Assembly: GCF_963855985.1 (NCBI RefSeq)
Contig: NC_087109.1
Location: 4,918,001 to 4,982,000 of the forward strand
Reading direction: 5' to 3'
Length of the DNA stretch: 64,000 nt
Source: Ostrinia nubilalis
Lineage: Eukaryota; Arthropoda; Insecta; Lepidoptera; Crambidae
Below the pieces are notes generated by a model, which was not told the origin of the DNA, did no database searches, and worked only from the letters and a program-made list of their open reading frames with translations. Every line of letters starts with the position of its first letter. Within the stretch, counting starts at the first letter, position 1. Position numbers and translations under genes: made by a program. Shown here in pieces: positions 11,327 to 22,122 of the stretch.

Positions 11327-11552
11327 AAAGTGATAAATGTGAAAATTATGAATAATCGCCGGTTATTATGAATAATTACCGCATGATTTGGTAATGTGAT
11401 TAATATGAGGTCATTTGTTAGTACTGAGGTTGAATTATTAAATAATCACTGTTAAATGTGATTAATTTATCCCTTTTACCGCGAGTGTCGGTAATTATTC
11501 ATATTAACAGGTTATTATTAATAATTTTCAATTTATCACATTAACCGTAACA
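11327..11552. mobile_element. Hairpin MITE with TGTTACGG termini
   Basis: The inverted ends TGTTACGGT and ACCGTAACA are flanked by TA on both sides. The arms continue imperfectly (GTGATAAATGTGAAAATTAT against ATAATTTTCAATTTATCAC) and contain repeated TATTATGAATAAT-like units. It has no coding capacity. Confidence 0.65.
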
Positions 11553-11647
11553 TATATAAATGGTGGGTTCTTTTAAAAAATTTGAACTTCTGCTCTCTTA
11601 GAGAAGTGCTCAGTAAAATCTATATTTAATGATATGTATTATTATTA

Positions 11648-12665
11648 GAGATGAAACGGATAGTTGTTTGGCCGGATACCGGATACCGGATATCCGGCGA
11701 GCTGCTAGGCCGGATAGCCGGATATCCGGCGACCGGATAGTTGTCCCATTGTCATGTTGCATGTCGTAACGAGTTTAGCGCTGCACAGGTGCTTCGAACG
11801 CGATCAGTAGGTCTAGTAGACTAGACAAGTCAAACTTTTCGAAAATCGAATTCGTTCGAATAGAATGTCAGATTTTGCCACTCGTCTAAGGGGCAGATCA
11901 ATTCGGGCGATTGCCATCGTGAGTATGTGATTAAATAGCGAAAATTCAATTAGTTTACTTGCTGCGTAATCTGAATGAACTGCATTATACAGGGTGACTT
12001 TGAAATCGTTGGCATTCTTTTTAAACTAAGACTACTCATGATTCCCCAAATATGAGTCATAACAAATGAATTAAAATTTCAATATTTGAAATCTTGTACA
12101 GACGACAGCACATCAATCTTCATATTGTGGCATCTTATTTCAATGTATTAAGTGTTATTTTGCAACAAAATGTATAGGATGATGTGCTGTTGACTGTACA
12201 ATAGTTTTAAACTCTTTTTAAGAGCACCATGTATCATGAGTAGTCTTATATTAAAAGGATACCAACGATTTCAAAGTCACCCTCTATGTCATCAGACCAT
12301 CAGTGAAAAAAAAGATCGCCTATTTTATTTGGCAATATTTCGACATTAAAATATATTTACTATTTATGTATTCGTCATTAGAGTGAATAGCCCAGAAAAG
12401 AAATTATTTTTTTGAAAGGCCTTAATATGGCTTTTTTGTAACTTTTTGGACTTTAGATAAAAACCGTCATTATTATAAGCCATTTTATTGATATTTGATT
12501 CAAAGATTAATGTGTTTCATTTTATTATAGGAAATTTTCGTAGCTTTTTTAATATCCGGTATCCGGCCGGATAGTGAGCTACTATCCGGTATCCGGCCGG
12601 ATAGTAAATTTAGGCCGGATATCCGGCCTACCGGATAGTTGCCGGATATCCGTTTCATCTCTAAT
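11648..12665. mobile_element. hAT-type non-autonomous element, copy B (inverse of copy A)
   Basis: It has the same TAGAGATGAAACGGATA termini as copy A, with an 8-bp target duplication ATTATTAT directly outside both ends. The internal sequence matches copy A in inverse orientation but lacks the 997-bp insertion. It carries instead a different 295-bp insertion at 11990-12284. Palindromic CCGGATATCCGG-type units again fill the subterminal regions. Confidence 0.85.
11990..12284. mobile_element. TA-flanked MITE nested in hAT copy B
   Basis: The ends are CAGGGTGACTTTGAAATCG and its complement, with TA at 11988-11989 and 12285-12286. hAT copy A shows the uninterrupted target. The arms also share CTACTCATGA-type sequence deeper in. 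The terminal G on the right is mutated to C. Confidence 0.75.
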
Positions 12666-12673
12666 TATTATCA

Positions 12674-13802
12674 TGAACAGCCGACATTTGTCCCGAAGCA
12701 GTGAAAGGACTATATTTTAGGGCATAGTAAGTTTAAGTGCCCATAAGAGCTTTTTACTAATGAAGTATTTGGATTAAAATTATTTCTCAGCCCTGTCCCC
12801 GGGCATTTAACAAACCTGTTTGACTTTTGGCCTGCACTAACAATGAAAGGCCCGCTTTTAATATTTAACGGACCTCGGGCAGCTCCTCAGAATTTAAGCA
12901 TTTTGTGTACTTACCTTACCTACCAACCTACGGAATCGCAAAACAGTTTAGCTGATAAAATAAGGATGGAGAATCTATACTTATCTACTAATAATATGAA
13001 GAAAGCCTGTGAGGATGTTTGTAACTACAAAACGCAAAAACTACTGGGCGAATTTGGTTGAAACTTTAACGTTGTAAATGTTTCCGCTTATATCAGCTGT
13101 ATTACATCAGAATAGCGGTCCTATACCTTGTAATTATTACTATCATGTATCCAATATTATTTCCTTTTTGATATAAGATTAGATCCTAGCCAAGACAATC
13201 TAGTATACATATTAGTATGTTTCTATTTTCAGTAGGTAGGCTTCCCACTTGGTCGATTGACGAGCTGAAGATCGCAAGAAGTGTATCTGGATGCGGGCAA
13301 ATAAACCTACTTCGTATACCTATACGATAAATATCCATACTATTACTTATTCTGTGACTATGGCAGTATTGGCAGTATTGGCAGTGCTATATGAATGTTA
13401 CATTACGCATTAAATTGTAAATTCTTCTGTAACTATTTCCTCAATAAAATAAACTCTATAAACTTCATATCCCTTAGCAAGGCCATACCACTTTTCTGCA
13501 CGTATCAGTGACCCTTTCACCCATATACGTGAAAAATGGCCGCCATTTTACCAAAATACACACCAACCATGAATACATGAACGCCGATCGTGCATACAAA
13601 ACGTGGTTAAAATGTTCCCAGCTGATGCTGAAATAGGGAAATATTTATTTGTCAACTCTTGACTTAAACATACTTTTAAATCTAAAGTCTAGAAATAGAT
13701 CAAGACAGGTATAAATTGGTGAAAATAAGACGCAGTAATATACACTTGTTTCTACTCGTCCAATGAACGGACATTGGATAAACACAGACATTTAAAAACT
13801 TC
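12674..13802. other. Intergenic, no gene recognised
   Basis: The 72-codon open frame at 12843-13061 has no recognisable motif. A short TTGGCAGTA triplication lies near 13365. Confidence 0.4.
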
Positions 13803-13856
13803 TTAGCCTAGACTTAGCCTAGCCTAGACTTAGCCTAGCCTAGACTTAGCCTAGCC
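13803..13856 (+). repeat. 17-bp minisatellite
   Basis: The unit GACTTAGCCTAGCCTAG is repeated about three times in tandem. Confidence 0.8.
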
Positions 13857-14010
13857 TTGACTATTATAGTAATAAAAGTTGAAATTACGTAATAAATTGG
13901 ACACGTAATTTACTTAAAACGTTTTATCGGTCAACTGCTCCTCTCGTAATGACTGACTGAATGAGTTTTTGATATGTCTCACTGACTTTGAGAGCAACTG
14001 AAACAAAGAA

Positions 14011-14130
14011 GCGACGATAGCTAAAGAGTGAAGGTGTCGGATTGGCCGACTTGTGATCCGAGGAACACGGGTTCGATCCCCGCCGCCATTCGACTATACC
14101 TATTTGTGGTGAGCCCACTTCTAACACAAG
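14011..14130 (+). mobile_element. tRNA-derived SINE, second family
   Basis: Box-A-like TAGCTAAAGAGTGAAGG and box-B GGTTCGATCCCCG are spaced as in a tRNA. A tail follows, containing TTCGACTATACCTATTTGTG and GTGAGCCCACTTCTAACAC. An inverse copy sharing the same tail lies at 62745-62855, which shows this is a dispersed family. Confidence 0.65.
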
Positions 14131-15584
14131 CATAAATATTTAGCTTACCGAGGGGTTAAAAATTATATGTGGTGAATTGTGGTGGTACAGACGAGCACGT
14201 CAAGCTAAATAAACAAAGTGGCTTCTTATGTCCCTAGTAATAAAGGCGATTTTACAACAAATAATATAGTATCATGTGTTTACAAGCTTCTAAGCTTGAC
14301 TCCACGCTACACTTGAGTCTCTACTACTCGCCTAGTACTCGTCTCTGCTGGCGAAAGTTCATTTCAACGTCATTGCAAAATTATAACTTATATTCTTGTT
14401 AAAAAGGTCTATAATGCGTTTACATGAGCACTTCATTTGAAAGAATGTTACTATTTTTATTTGTGCCCGTTTTTTATGGGGGTATTCGTAGGAGTTTACG
14501 ATGTCAAGGGTATCGTAAATTTTAATGTAGCTGTATGCGATTGGTTTATTGTCAATTAACGAGTAATGTACCGGCAAATACATCTTGTTAAGTTGTAATA
14601 AACCTGAAGGGGATTAATTTTTACGAAACATAAAAAATAAACTGAAAACACAAAGCATTGTAATATTCCGATAGTCTATTAAATGTCAACCTTCATACCC
14701 ACAAAAAGCCACAAGCCCTCTTATTAGAAAAAAGTTAAGCCCGGGACGAACACTGGATTAAAATGACATTTCCATACTAAATGCCAATTAACCAGTCTTA
14801 AATCTTGAATAGTTAAATACCCTCGACCAGATTTTTTTACCCAAAGTCTTGATCGAATTACTTCTTTTACGAGTACTTTTAAAAACCTTTTAGCGTAACG
14901 TTAGCAAAATTTCCATTACGCATTGAAAACTTCAAAATGTCTGCTTCATCCGAACTAATTTACGGACCCGACAAACCGTCTGTTTGGATATAATTAATTT
15001 CACTCAGTGACTTCCCTAATTGGAGAAGATGCGCGTTTCCAATTCTTATTTTTAATTGGACTCGCGCAGGGCACCACTTTGGGACCACTTTTGTCAAAGG
15101 TGACGAGTGCTGGGTTCCCTGAACCGAAGTTGGTCGCTGCTTAAAGCTGGTACTGTTATAATCATGCTGATCTTTTACCTGATCTGTTTTAAAATAGCTT
15201 AGAAATAATGTATAGCTATACTTTTACTATACTTGCATAGTAAAAGCTTCCACAAGTAATTAAGTAACTTTAGCATAATTTTCATTAAAAGTTATGCATA
15301 TTTAAGTTTCATCATTTATGAATTAGTTTTGTGTGATGTAGCTACAAAACATTAGTAGACTAAAAGATATAACTCTCACGTATTACCAATACTTTTTACT
15401 AAACAACCTATATTCCTGAACAAAGTATTAAGAAAAAAGCTTTGCATATTCCTCGCGTAACAAATATGGCTTCCAAAACAAGAAACAAACAAGTTTATTG
15501 GATCAAATCTCGGTAAGTAAAGAGTAAGACATCCCTCGTAAACACAGGTTGTTACAACCGTCGCTTGCGATAATACGGTTTAGT
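14131..15584. other. Intergenic, no gene recognised
   Basis: AT-rich sequence. The phrase ATGACATTTCCATACTAAA at about 14762 matches the centre of the small MITE at 45410-45527. Confidence 0.4.
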
Positions 15585-15586
15585 TA

Positions 15587-16833
15587 GGGGAGACCTAGGA
15601 GAGTTGTGACAATTTTTACTTTAGGGGCCATATCTCGCTCAAAAAACATTCCACAGCTATGAATCATACAAATTAATGTAGCACCGTTCCTTCTGTTTTC
15701 AAAACAATCACCAAAGTTAACTAAAGTATTAGGGTTTCTAAGAAAATCACCAAAATCTTAGACCACTCCCTCTGTCACAACTCTCCTAGCACCGAGGTAA
15801 GTTGTGACAGGTACCGAGGTGAGTTGTGACAGCATTGTATTTCATCTATTAGAGATATAAAAATACCATAATACTCAATCAAATGTTATTTTTTTTAGCA
15901 AAAAAGTACTTTAATCATCCTTTAGTAACAATTAAAACAAATAGTAATAGGATATCGTTACGCAGATTGAACCACATTTCTCCAGCTTTCATTTTTCTCC
16001 CACGACACTGGATTTTTTTAATTACTTATATTTTTTAGCTAATGTAGTCACTTAATATATTTTCTTCGTCTTCTGTAAAAATAAAATAGTCTCGGTGGTA
16101 TAATCCATAGACTGAGCTTCGCCTTCTGGGTTTACTTGATAAGCCTCTTTCTTCTTAACATATCTTGACAAGTTTAGATTGTAAGAGGTCGCAGCATATC
16201 TTAAACTTTAACCCTTTTTAACCTAATCACGTCTTCATAAGCCAGGTCCTAAATTTCGACTCCAGCAAGCAGTTCCTCTATATGGTATTCATGTATAGTC
16301 ATTAGGCATTCAGAATCAAAAAAGTAGCAGCAGGCAATTATACAAATTAATTATGAACCTACTAACACACAAAAAACATCTAAAAACATCGTGGAAATGG
16401 CCCATCAGAAAAATTAAGTAAGCTAGGAGAGTTGTGACAGCCTGTCACAACTCTCCTAGGTGTTTAAAATGACGACTTGGTTTGAATAATAATTTTTATT
16501 TTCTAAACACGATGCGCACACAAAATATCTGTGCTACATTTTGAGACTTAAATAACCATGCAACTTGAGAAAAAATAACACAACAGTGCACATATAATAA
16601 AACATGATTTCAATTGAAATAAATTTTTGACGAAAAACTTACTATTCGCATTTTTTTGTACACAGACGTCATATTTACGTAACCGTGCCTCTAGCACCGC
16701 CCGCAGGTACTTAGTTAAGAAGAGCGTCTTAAAAGCGACATCAAGCGTTTTTTCCAGCTTCCTAACTATATTAAGTAAGGAGAAATCGTCCTTGTCACAA
16801 CTCACCTCTGTCACAACTCTCCTAGGTCTCCCC
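15587..16833. mobile_element. TIR element with repeated GAGTTGTGACA motifs
   Basis: The termini GGGGAGACCTAGGAGAGTTG and its exact complement (ending 16833) are flanked by TA. The motif AGGAGAGTTGTGACA or a close variant recurs in both orientations near 15595, 15773, 15795, 15815, 16425, 16443, 16793 and 16810. These could be iterated transposase-binding sites. An 88-codon minus-strand frame (16548-16814) begins just inside the right terminus and has Lys/Leu-rich helical character, but I cannot assign it. The superfamily is unknown. Confidence 0.65.
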
Positions 16834-17005
16834 TACTGGAGCCTTGATAGCTTAGCAGGTCTATGTATTTACTTATAAATGGCCAAGTTTAAAGAGAACT
16901 ATGTCAAATATTGTTGATGGAATTTGAGCATTAAACTTACCTTTCCTTATGCATGATGAGCATGAAATAAGAGAGGCAAATAAGTTAATGCGAGTCGATA
17001 CAAAC

Positions 17006-17603
17006 TGTGGCGACTACGTCCCACTTACGCCTCATACCAATTAATTAAAATATAATTAATTGTAATACTTCTTGTACAAACTTAAGATGTAAATGCTTTG
17101 TTAGTTATAGCGTGTTAATTTTAGAGCATGGTAATTTTAGTTTCTCACGCACCTGCAATTTTAGGATTTTATTGTCGGAATGTTTAACTCAAATCTTTTT
17201 AGTGTTTCGCCGAGGTAACATGTGGTCCATTGTTGATCTATGCAATGATTGCAGGTGTCTGTGTATCAAGCAACACCAACCTTTGTAATGTCTTTCTATT
17301 GTTTGTTGTTTACTTTGTATTATGTTCGAGCCAACCTTTGCCATGTGTTTCATACTAATTGTTTTGTTTGTACCTTCGTGTTATTTTCACTTTGTTTTAC
17401 GATTGTTACCTGAAAAGGCCGCCGACCGTCGAGAGAAAAACCAATGTTTAGTTTAGTCAGTCAGTACGCAACCTCGGTACCGGTCGGACGCCTCGAAGGC
17501 CCATCCTCGCGCTTACACAATATAGCTACCGTCTTACCAGTCTATATGAACTTTTATTTATAAAAACCTACGAACCCTGCTACCCGAGTATAGAGCGCCG
17601 ACA
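17006..17603 (+). repeat. 5' LTR
   Basis: Starts TGTGGCGACT and ends GCGCCGACA. A TATAAAA-like box occurs near 17557. It differs from the 3' LTR only at position 17055. Confidence 0.92.
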
Positions 17604-17604
17604 G

Positions 17605-17623
17605 TGGTGACCCCGACGTGATT
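17605..17623 (+). promoter_or_regulatory. Primer binding site, tRNA-Trp type
   Basis: TGGTGACCCCGACGTGATT starts one base after the 5' LTR. It is the complement of the 3' end of animal tRNA-Trp including CCA (recalled from general knowledge). Use of tRNA-Trp is typical of CsRn1-clade elements. Confidence 0.8.
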
Positions 17624-17757
17624 TAACGTGTTTTATTGTGCGCTTAGGGTTTTATCAGGGTTCAGGTTCGCGCCGCGCAGTGATAATTTCGCGCAGTGAT
17701 AATTTATAGACTTTCTGACAGTTTTTTTTTTGTGAGTGTAATCAGCGTGTCGTTAAA

Positions 17758-18156
17758 ATGGTTAATAGTCCCGTCAAGAGGGATACGCCACTCGACACAT
17801 TCGCCGACATCGCCGACTTATTAGCTGAAATCGCCAGGCTACGGTGCACGAGGCCATCGCCCCCAGCAGCGGCGATCTCCACACACATAACTGACGAACG
17901 ATTACGCCGGCTGGAGGAGAACATGGCGCTTCTCATGAAGAATTTGCAACAGGCGCAAGTAAGCAAGGTAGACACGAGAAGTAGCAGGCCGCGCGGTCGT
18001 TCAAACTCACGCTCGTGTACCTCTTCACGGTCTAGAACTAGACTGACAGACTGGCTATGTTGGGACCATCATCGTTACGGTTCACGAGCGAAGAAGTGTA
18101 TTGGACCTTGTTCCTACAACAAACCACAGCAGGGAAACGCCAGAGGGAGTCATTAA
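17758..18156 (+). CDS. gag: Gag, apparently lacking most of the capsid domain
   Basis: A 132-aa frame follows the 5' LTR by 154 bp. After about ten N-terminal residues it runs [18 protein letters not shown] (residues 11-28), which resembles the very end of a CsRn1-type capsid. It continues with a coiled, Arg/Ser-rich linker (about 45-95) and a zinc knuckle, [18 protein letters not shown] (C-x2-H-x9-C-x3-C), of the CHCC type known in the CsRn1 clade. Full gag proteins of this clade are normally about 300 aa, so roughly 200 residues of capsid seem to be missing. This suggests an internal deletion, or that an upstream gag part is encoded differently. The frame overlaps pol by 100 bp in the -1 frame. 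The product could bind RNA but probably could not assemble a particle alone. Confidence 0.75.
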   Translation: MVNSPVKRDTPLDTFADIADLLAEIARLRCTRPSPPAAAISTHITDERLRRLEENMALLMKNLQQAQVSKVDTRSSRPRGRSNSRSCTSSRSRTRLTDWLCWDHHRYGSRAKKCIGPCSYNKPQQGNARGSH

Positions 18157-21100
18157 CGGCGGGTGACGCAATTTCCCACACACCTACACGCCGCATCTTC
18201 GTTACCGACAAGGCCAATAATGTAACGTTCCTCATTGATACAGGGGCCGACCTTTGCGTATACCCTAAAGCACTAGTCCCTACGGCTTGCAAAGCTTCTG
18301 CCTATGGATTAGTCGCCGCCAATGGAACTTCAATAACCACGTATGGTACTATCGCACTGACCTTGAACCTCGGGCTTCGAAGAGACTTCCCATGGATTTT
18401 CGTGGTAGCGGATGTACAGAAACCCATTATAGGTGTAGATTTCCTCGCTCACTACAACCTGATGGTAGATGCAAAAAATAAGAGGTTGGTAGACGCGATC
18501 ACTCATCTTACGGTCAATGGACATGTGGCTGAGTGTGAGCAACTCACTGTGAAAACTTTAAGTGGAACATCACCTTACCTCGATCTACTGTCCAAGTATG
18601 TTGCGATAACACGACCAGACGGAGCCATGCAGGAGGTAAAGCACGGAACGAAATACCACATACTGGTGACGCCAGGACCTCCCGTAGCACTCAAACCGCG
18701 AAGGCTCGCTCCCGATCGTCTTAGAGCTGCCAAGAAAGAGTTTGATTCGATGGTAAAACTTGGCATCGCTCGTCCATCGAAAAGCCCGTGGGCAGCGCCC
18801 TTAGTTATGGTAACCAAGATGACCACATCCTCCACGCCAGAATCCAGTTCATCACCGATTCCGGGAAGTGAAAAGGAGACTGAAGAAAAACATCGTCCAT
18901 GCGGTGACTACCGAGCTCTAAATGCAAGAACAGTGCCCGATCAGTATCCAGTGCGTCACATTCAAGACTTCGCACAGTGTTTAAGTGGTAGTAAAGTGTT
19001 CTCAAAATTAGATCTAGTGCGTGCATTCAATCAAATCCCTATCGCTGAAGAAGACATTCCAAAAACTGCTATCACAACGCCGTTCGGTTTATTCGAGTTC
19101 AAGTTCATGACGTTCGGCTTACGCAACGCAGCTCAAACGTTTCAGCGGTTTATGGACGAAGTGTTAAGTGAATTAGACTTTTGCTACTGCTACATAGACG
19201 ATATTTTAATTGCATCCAGTGACGAAAATGAACATTTAAAACACTTAGAGACAGTATTTAATAGGTTAAGAAAATATGGTGTAGTGATTAATCCTAAGAA
19301 ATGTGTATTTGGCCAATCAGAGATCGAATTCCTAGGTTATTTAGTGTCAGCCGACGGTACTCGTCCGCTCCCTGAAAAGGTTGAAGCAATACGGACGTAC
19401 CCACTTCCGACCACAGCAAAGCAGCTACGACGGTTCCTAGGTATGCTAAACTTTTATAGAAGGTGCATACCTAACGCAGCCGCTAGCCAATCTAGTCTTA
19501 ACGAGCTGCTGCATGGTAACATAAAAGGTAAAACTCCAATTGCGTGGACGGATCAGGCGAGAAAAGATTTTGATGTTTGTAAGGAGAGTCTAGCCCAGGC
19601 AGCTTTGTTAGCCCATCCTCGGGACGACGCCGAGTTAGGCCTCTTTTGTGACGCATCAAACAATAGCATTGGAGCAGCTCTGCAACAAAAAGTAGGTAAC
19701 GATTGGCACCCTATCGCATTCTTTTCTAAAAAGCTTACTACGGCCGAACAAAAGTACTCAGCGTACGACCGCGAACTTTTCGCTATCTATGCTGCAGTCA
19801 AACATTTTAGGCATTATGTTGAAGCACGACAGTTTGTAATTTTTACTGACCATAAGCCGATAACCTATGCATTTAGTAAAAAAGAGCAACAATGTTCACC
19901 CAGGCAGTTTAGATACCTGGATTTAATCGGTCAATTCTCAACAGACATACGTCATGTGAATGGCGAAGACAACGTGCCAGCCGACGCACTTTCGCGTATA
20001 GAGAGCGTTCGTAAAGGCCTTGATTGGGAATCTCTTGCGAAGTCACAGGAAAATGACACTCATCTTAAGTCGTTGTTAGATTCAAATAACTCGTCATTGC
20101 AATTACGACTTCTTAGTTTGCCAGATGGCGACACACCAGTCTATTGCGATGTATCAACTCAACGCGCCAGACCCTACCTTACAGAGCCTTTCAGAAAGGT
20201 AGCGTTTAACATACTTCATCAGAATTCACACCCCGGGGCACGTGCAACGACGAAACTCGTTTCACAACGATTCGTGTGGCCCTCAATGAATTCTGACTGC
20301 AAAAAATGGACGAGAGCGTGCTTGGGTTGCCAGCGTTCCAAAGTGTCGCGACACGTTATCACTCTTCCTGGCACTTTCGCACCACCATCATCTCGGTTTG
20401 ACCACGTTCATTTGGACATTATCGTTATGCCTTACTCTGAGGGATATCGATACTGCCTCACGTGCGTCGACCGCTTTTCAAGATGGCCTGAGGCGATACC
20501 GATACCCAACCAAGAGGCAGAAACAGTAGCACGCGCGTTCTATTCCAATTGGATTGCACGTTTCGGCATTCCAAGCAGAATCACAACGGACCAAGGCAGA
20601 CAGTTTGAGTCGCACCTATTTAGAGATCTAAACGCTCTACTAGGTTCGAACCACCTACGCACCACTGCTTATCATCCGTCTTCAAATGGTATGGTAGAAC
20701 GCTTTCATCGGCAACTTAAGAGCGCAATCAAGTGTCATACCTCAGCTGACGAGAGTTGGACGCGGGTATTACCAACAGTATTGTTAGGCATTAGGGCATC
20801 CTGGAAGGAGGATTTACAAGCTACATCTGCTGAACTTCTATACGGACAGAGCTTGCGCCTCCCAGGTGAGTTTTTATGTAAGAGTGTTACGCCCAACCCA
20901 GTGCCTAGCGATTACGTCAACCATCTACGACAGCAGTTTAATAAGTTACAGCCAATCGACGGCACGCGCCATGGCATTAAGAGTACTTTCTTTTTCAAAG
21001 ATTTGCTGTCGTCCAGTCATGTATTTGTAAGGAATGACGCTGTTAAAGCTCCTCTGCAACAACCCTACGAAGGGCCATATAAGGTAATAAGCAGGACAAA

Positions 21101-21386
21101 CAAAACGTTCGTACTCGATATACGTGGACGCGAAGTCACGGTATCGATCGAAAGACTGAAACCTGCCTATATTCTGAGAGATGCAGAACATCATCCAAAC
21201 AACCATCCGGACAGCAGTATACCATTGGAGGTAACTTTAGAGAGTGGCCGAGGTCAATCTACCGGTTCCAATGTTAATTCAGGTTCTCCATCTGCAGCTT
21301 TACCGCCTATCTCTATCGAACCGGACTTCCCTCGCCGTTCTGGTAGACGCGTTCGTTTTCCAGACTACTACCAAGCAGGCTTGTGA
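18057..21386 (+). CDS. pol: Pol polyprotein (protease, RT, RNase H, integrase)
   Basis: This is a single open frame of 1109 codons. Translation probably enters by -1 frameshift at 18132-18138 rather than at the first ATG. Domains in order: aspartic protease with DTGAD (residues 61-65); reverse transcriptase with YIDD (379-382); RNase H with D532, E573 and D598; integrase zinc finger H721, H725, C755, C758; integrase core D787, D845, E881 with 35 residues between the last two (DD35E); and a C-terminal GPY/F-type module ([11 protein letters not shown]). Every catalytic residue I looked for is present and there is no internal stop. Together with near-identical LTRs, this makes pol look recently functional. 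The order RT-RNase H-integrase is that of Ty3/Gypsy elements. Confidence 0.93.
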   Translation: MLGPSSLRFTSEEVYWTLFLQQTTAGKRQRESLTAGDAISHTPTRRIFVTDKANNVTFLIDTGADLCVYPKALVPTACKASAYGLVAANGTSITTYGTIALTLNLGLRRDFPWIFVVADVQKPIIGVDFLAHYNLMVDAKNKRLVDAITHLTVNGHVAECEQLTVKTLSGTSPYLDLLSKYVAITRPDGAMQEVKHGTKYHILVTPGPPVALKPRRLAPDRLRAAKKEFDSMVKLGIARPSKSPWAAPLVMVTKMTTSSTPESSSSPIPGSEKETEEKHRPCGDYRALNARTVPDQYPVRHIQDFAQCLSGSKVFSKLDLVRAFNQIPIAEEDIPKTAITTPFGLFEFKFMTFGLRNAAQTFQRFMDEVLSELDFCYCYIDDILIASSDENEHLKHLETVFNRLRKYGVVINPKKCVFGQSEIEFLGYLVSADGTRPLPEKVEAIRTYPLPTTAKQLRRFLGMLNFYRRCIPNAAASQSSLNELLHGNIKGKTPIAWTDQARKDFDVCKESLAQAALLAHPRDDAELGLFCDASNNSIGAALQQKVGNDWHPIAFFSKKLTTAEQKYSAYDRELFAIYAAVKHFRHYVEARQFVIFTDHKPITYAFSKKEQQCSPRQFRYLDLIGQFSTDIRHVNGEDNVPADALSRIESVRKGLDWESLAKSQENDTHLKSLLDSNNSSLQLRLLSLPDGDTPVYCDVSTQRARPYLTEPFRKVAFNILHQNSHPGARATTKLVSQRFVWPSMNSDCKKWTRACLGCQRSKVSRHVITLPGTFAPPSSRFDHVHLDIIVMPYSEGYRYCLTCVDRFSRWPEAIPIPNQEAETVARAFYSNWIARFGIPSRITTDQGRQFESHLFRDLNALLGSNHLRTTAYHPSSNGMVERFHRQLKSAIKCHTSADESWTRVLPTVLLGIRASWKEDLQATSAELLYGQSLRLPGEFLCKSVTPNPVPSDYVNHLRQQFNKLQPIDGTRHGIKSTFFFKDLLSSSHVFVRNDAVKAPLQQPYEGPYKVISRTNKTFVLDIRGREVTVSIERLKPAYILRDAEHHPNNHPDSSIPLEVTLESGRGQSTGSNVNSGSPSAALPPISIEPDFPRRSGRRVRFPDYYQAGL
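18132..18138 (+). promoter_or_regulatory. Probable -1 ribosomal frameshift heptamer
   Basis: GGGAAAC fits the X-XXY-YYZ slippery pattern. It is in the correct phase: gag reads GGA-AAC, pol reads GGG-AAA. It lies 16 nt before the gag stop codon, inside the gag-pol overlap, so slippage would fuse gag to the protease. Confidence 0.7.
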
Positions 21387-21507
21387 TAATCAAACGTAAT
21401 TATAACTTCTTTTTTGTAATTTTGTTATTTCGTTATTTAGATCACTTATAGTTTACTTATCGCGATTGTTGTTTTTGTTCTCTTTTGTTCTCGTGATCTA
21501 AATCACT

Positions 21508-21520
21508 GGTAGGGGGGTAC
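21508..21520 (+). promoter_or_regulatory. Polypurine tract
   Basis: GGTAGGGGGGTAC lies directly before the 3' LTR and would prime plus-strand DNA synthesis. Confidence 0.75.
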
Positions 21521-22118
21521 TGTGGCGACTACGTCCCACTTACGCCTCATACCAATTAATTAAAATATACTTAATTGTAATACTTCTTGTACAAACTTAA
21601 GATGTAAATGCTTTGTTAGTTATAGCGTGTTAATTTTAGAGCATGGTAATTTTAGTTTCTCACGCACCTGCAATTTTAGGATTTTATTGTCGGAATGTTT
21701 AACTCAAATCTTTTTAGTGTTTCGCCGAGGTAACATGTGGTCCATTGTTGATCTATGCAATGATTGCAGGTGTCTGTGTATCAAGCAACACCAACCTTTG
21801 TAATGTCTTTCTATTGTTTGTTGTTTACTTTGTATTATGTTCGAGCCAACCTTTGCCATGTGTTTCATACTAATTGTTTTGTTTGTACCTTCGTGTTATT
21901 TTCACTTTGTTTTACGATTGTTACCTGAAAAGGCCGCCGACCGTCGAGAGAAAAACCAATGTTTAGTTTAGTCAGTCAGTACGCAACCTCGGTACCGGTC
22001 GGACGCCTCGAAGGCCCATCCTCGCGCTTACACAATATAGCTACCGTCTTACCAGTCTATATGAACTTTTATTTATAAAAACCTACGAACCCTGCTACCC
22101 GAGTATAGAGCGCCGACA
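21521..22118 (+). repeat. 3' LTR
   Basis: 598 bp, matching the 5' LTR except at 21570. It is followed by the target duplication AAAC. Confidence 0.92.
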
Positions 22119-22122
22119 AAAC

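Larger units (their letters stand above)
17006..22118 (+). mobile_element. CsRn1-type Ty3/Gypsy LTR retrotransposon, complete ends
   Basis: The element is 5113 bp, with 598-bp LTRs and a 4-bp target duplication AAAC at 17002-17005 and 22119-22122. It has a tRNA-Trp-type primer site at 17605-17623, a short gag, a full pol and a purine tract before the 3' LTR. The LTRs differ at one base by eye (A at 17055, C at 21570), so the insertion is recent. The primer site and the Cys-His-Cys-Cys knuckle in gag both point to the CsRn1 clade, known from Bombyx (Kabuki) and flatworms. Confidence 0.92.

Noticed and set aside
13924..14133. 69-codon minus-strand frame
   Set aside because: It is the SINE read in reverse.
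16548..16814. 88-codon minus-strand frame as a transposase
   Set aside because: It starts within the TIR element and looks helical, but no catalytic motif or family match can be seen.
17742..17975. 77-codon minus-strand frame, and other small frames inside 18038-21206
   Set aside because: They are shadows of gag and pol in other frames.
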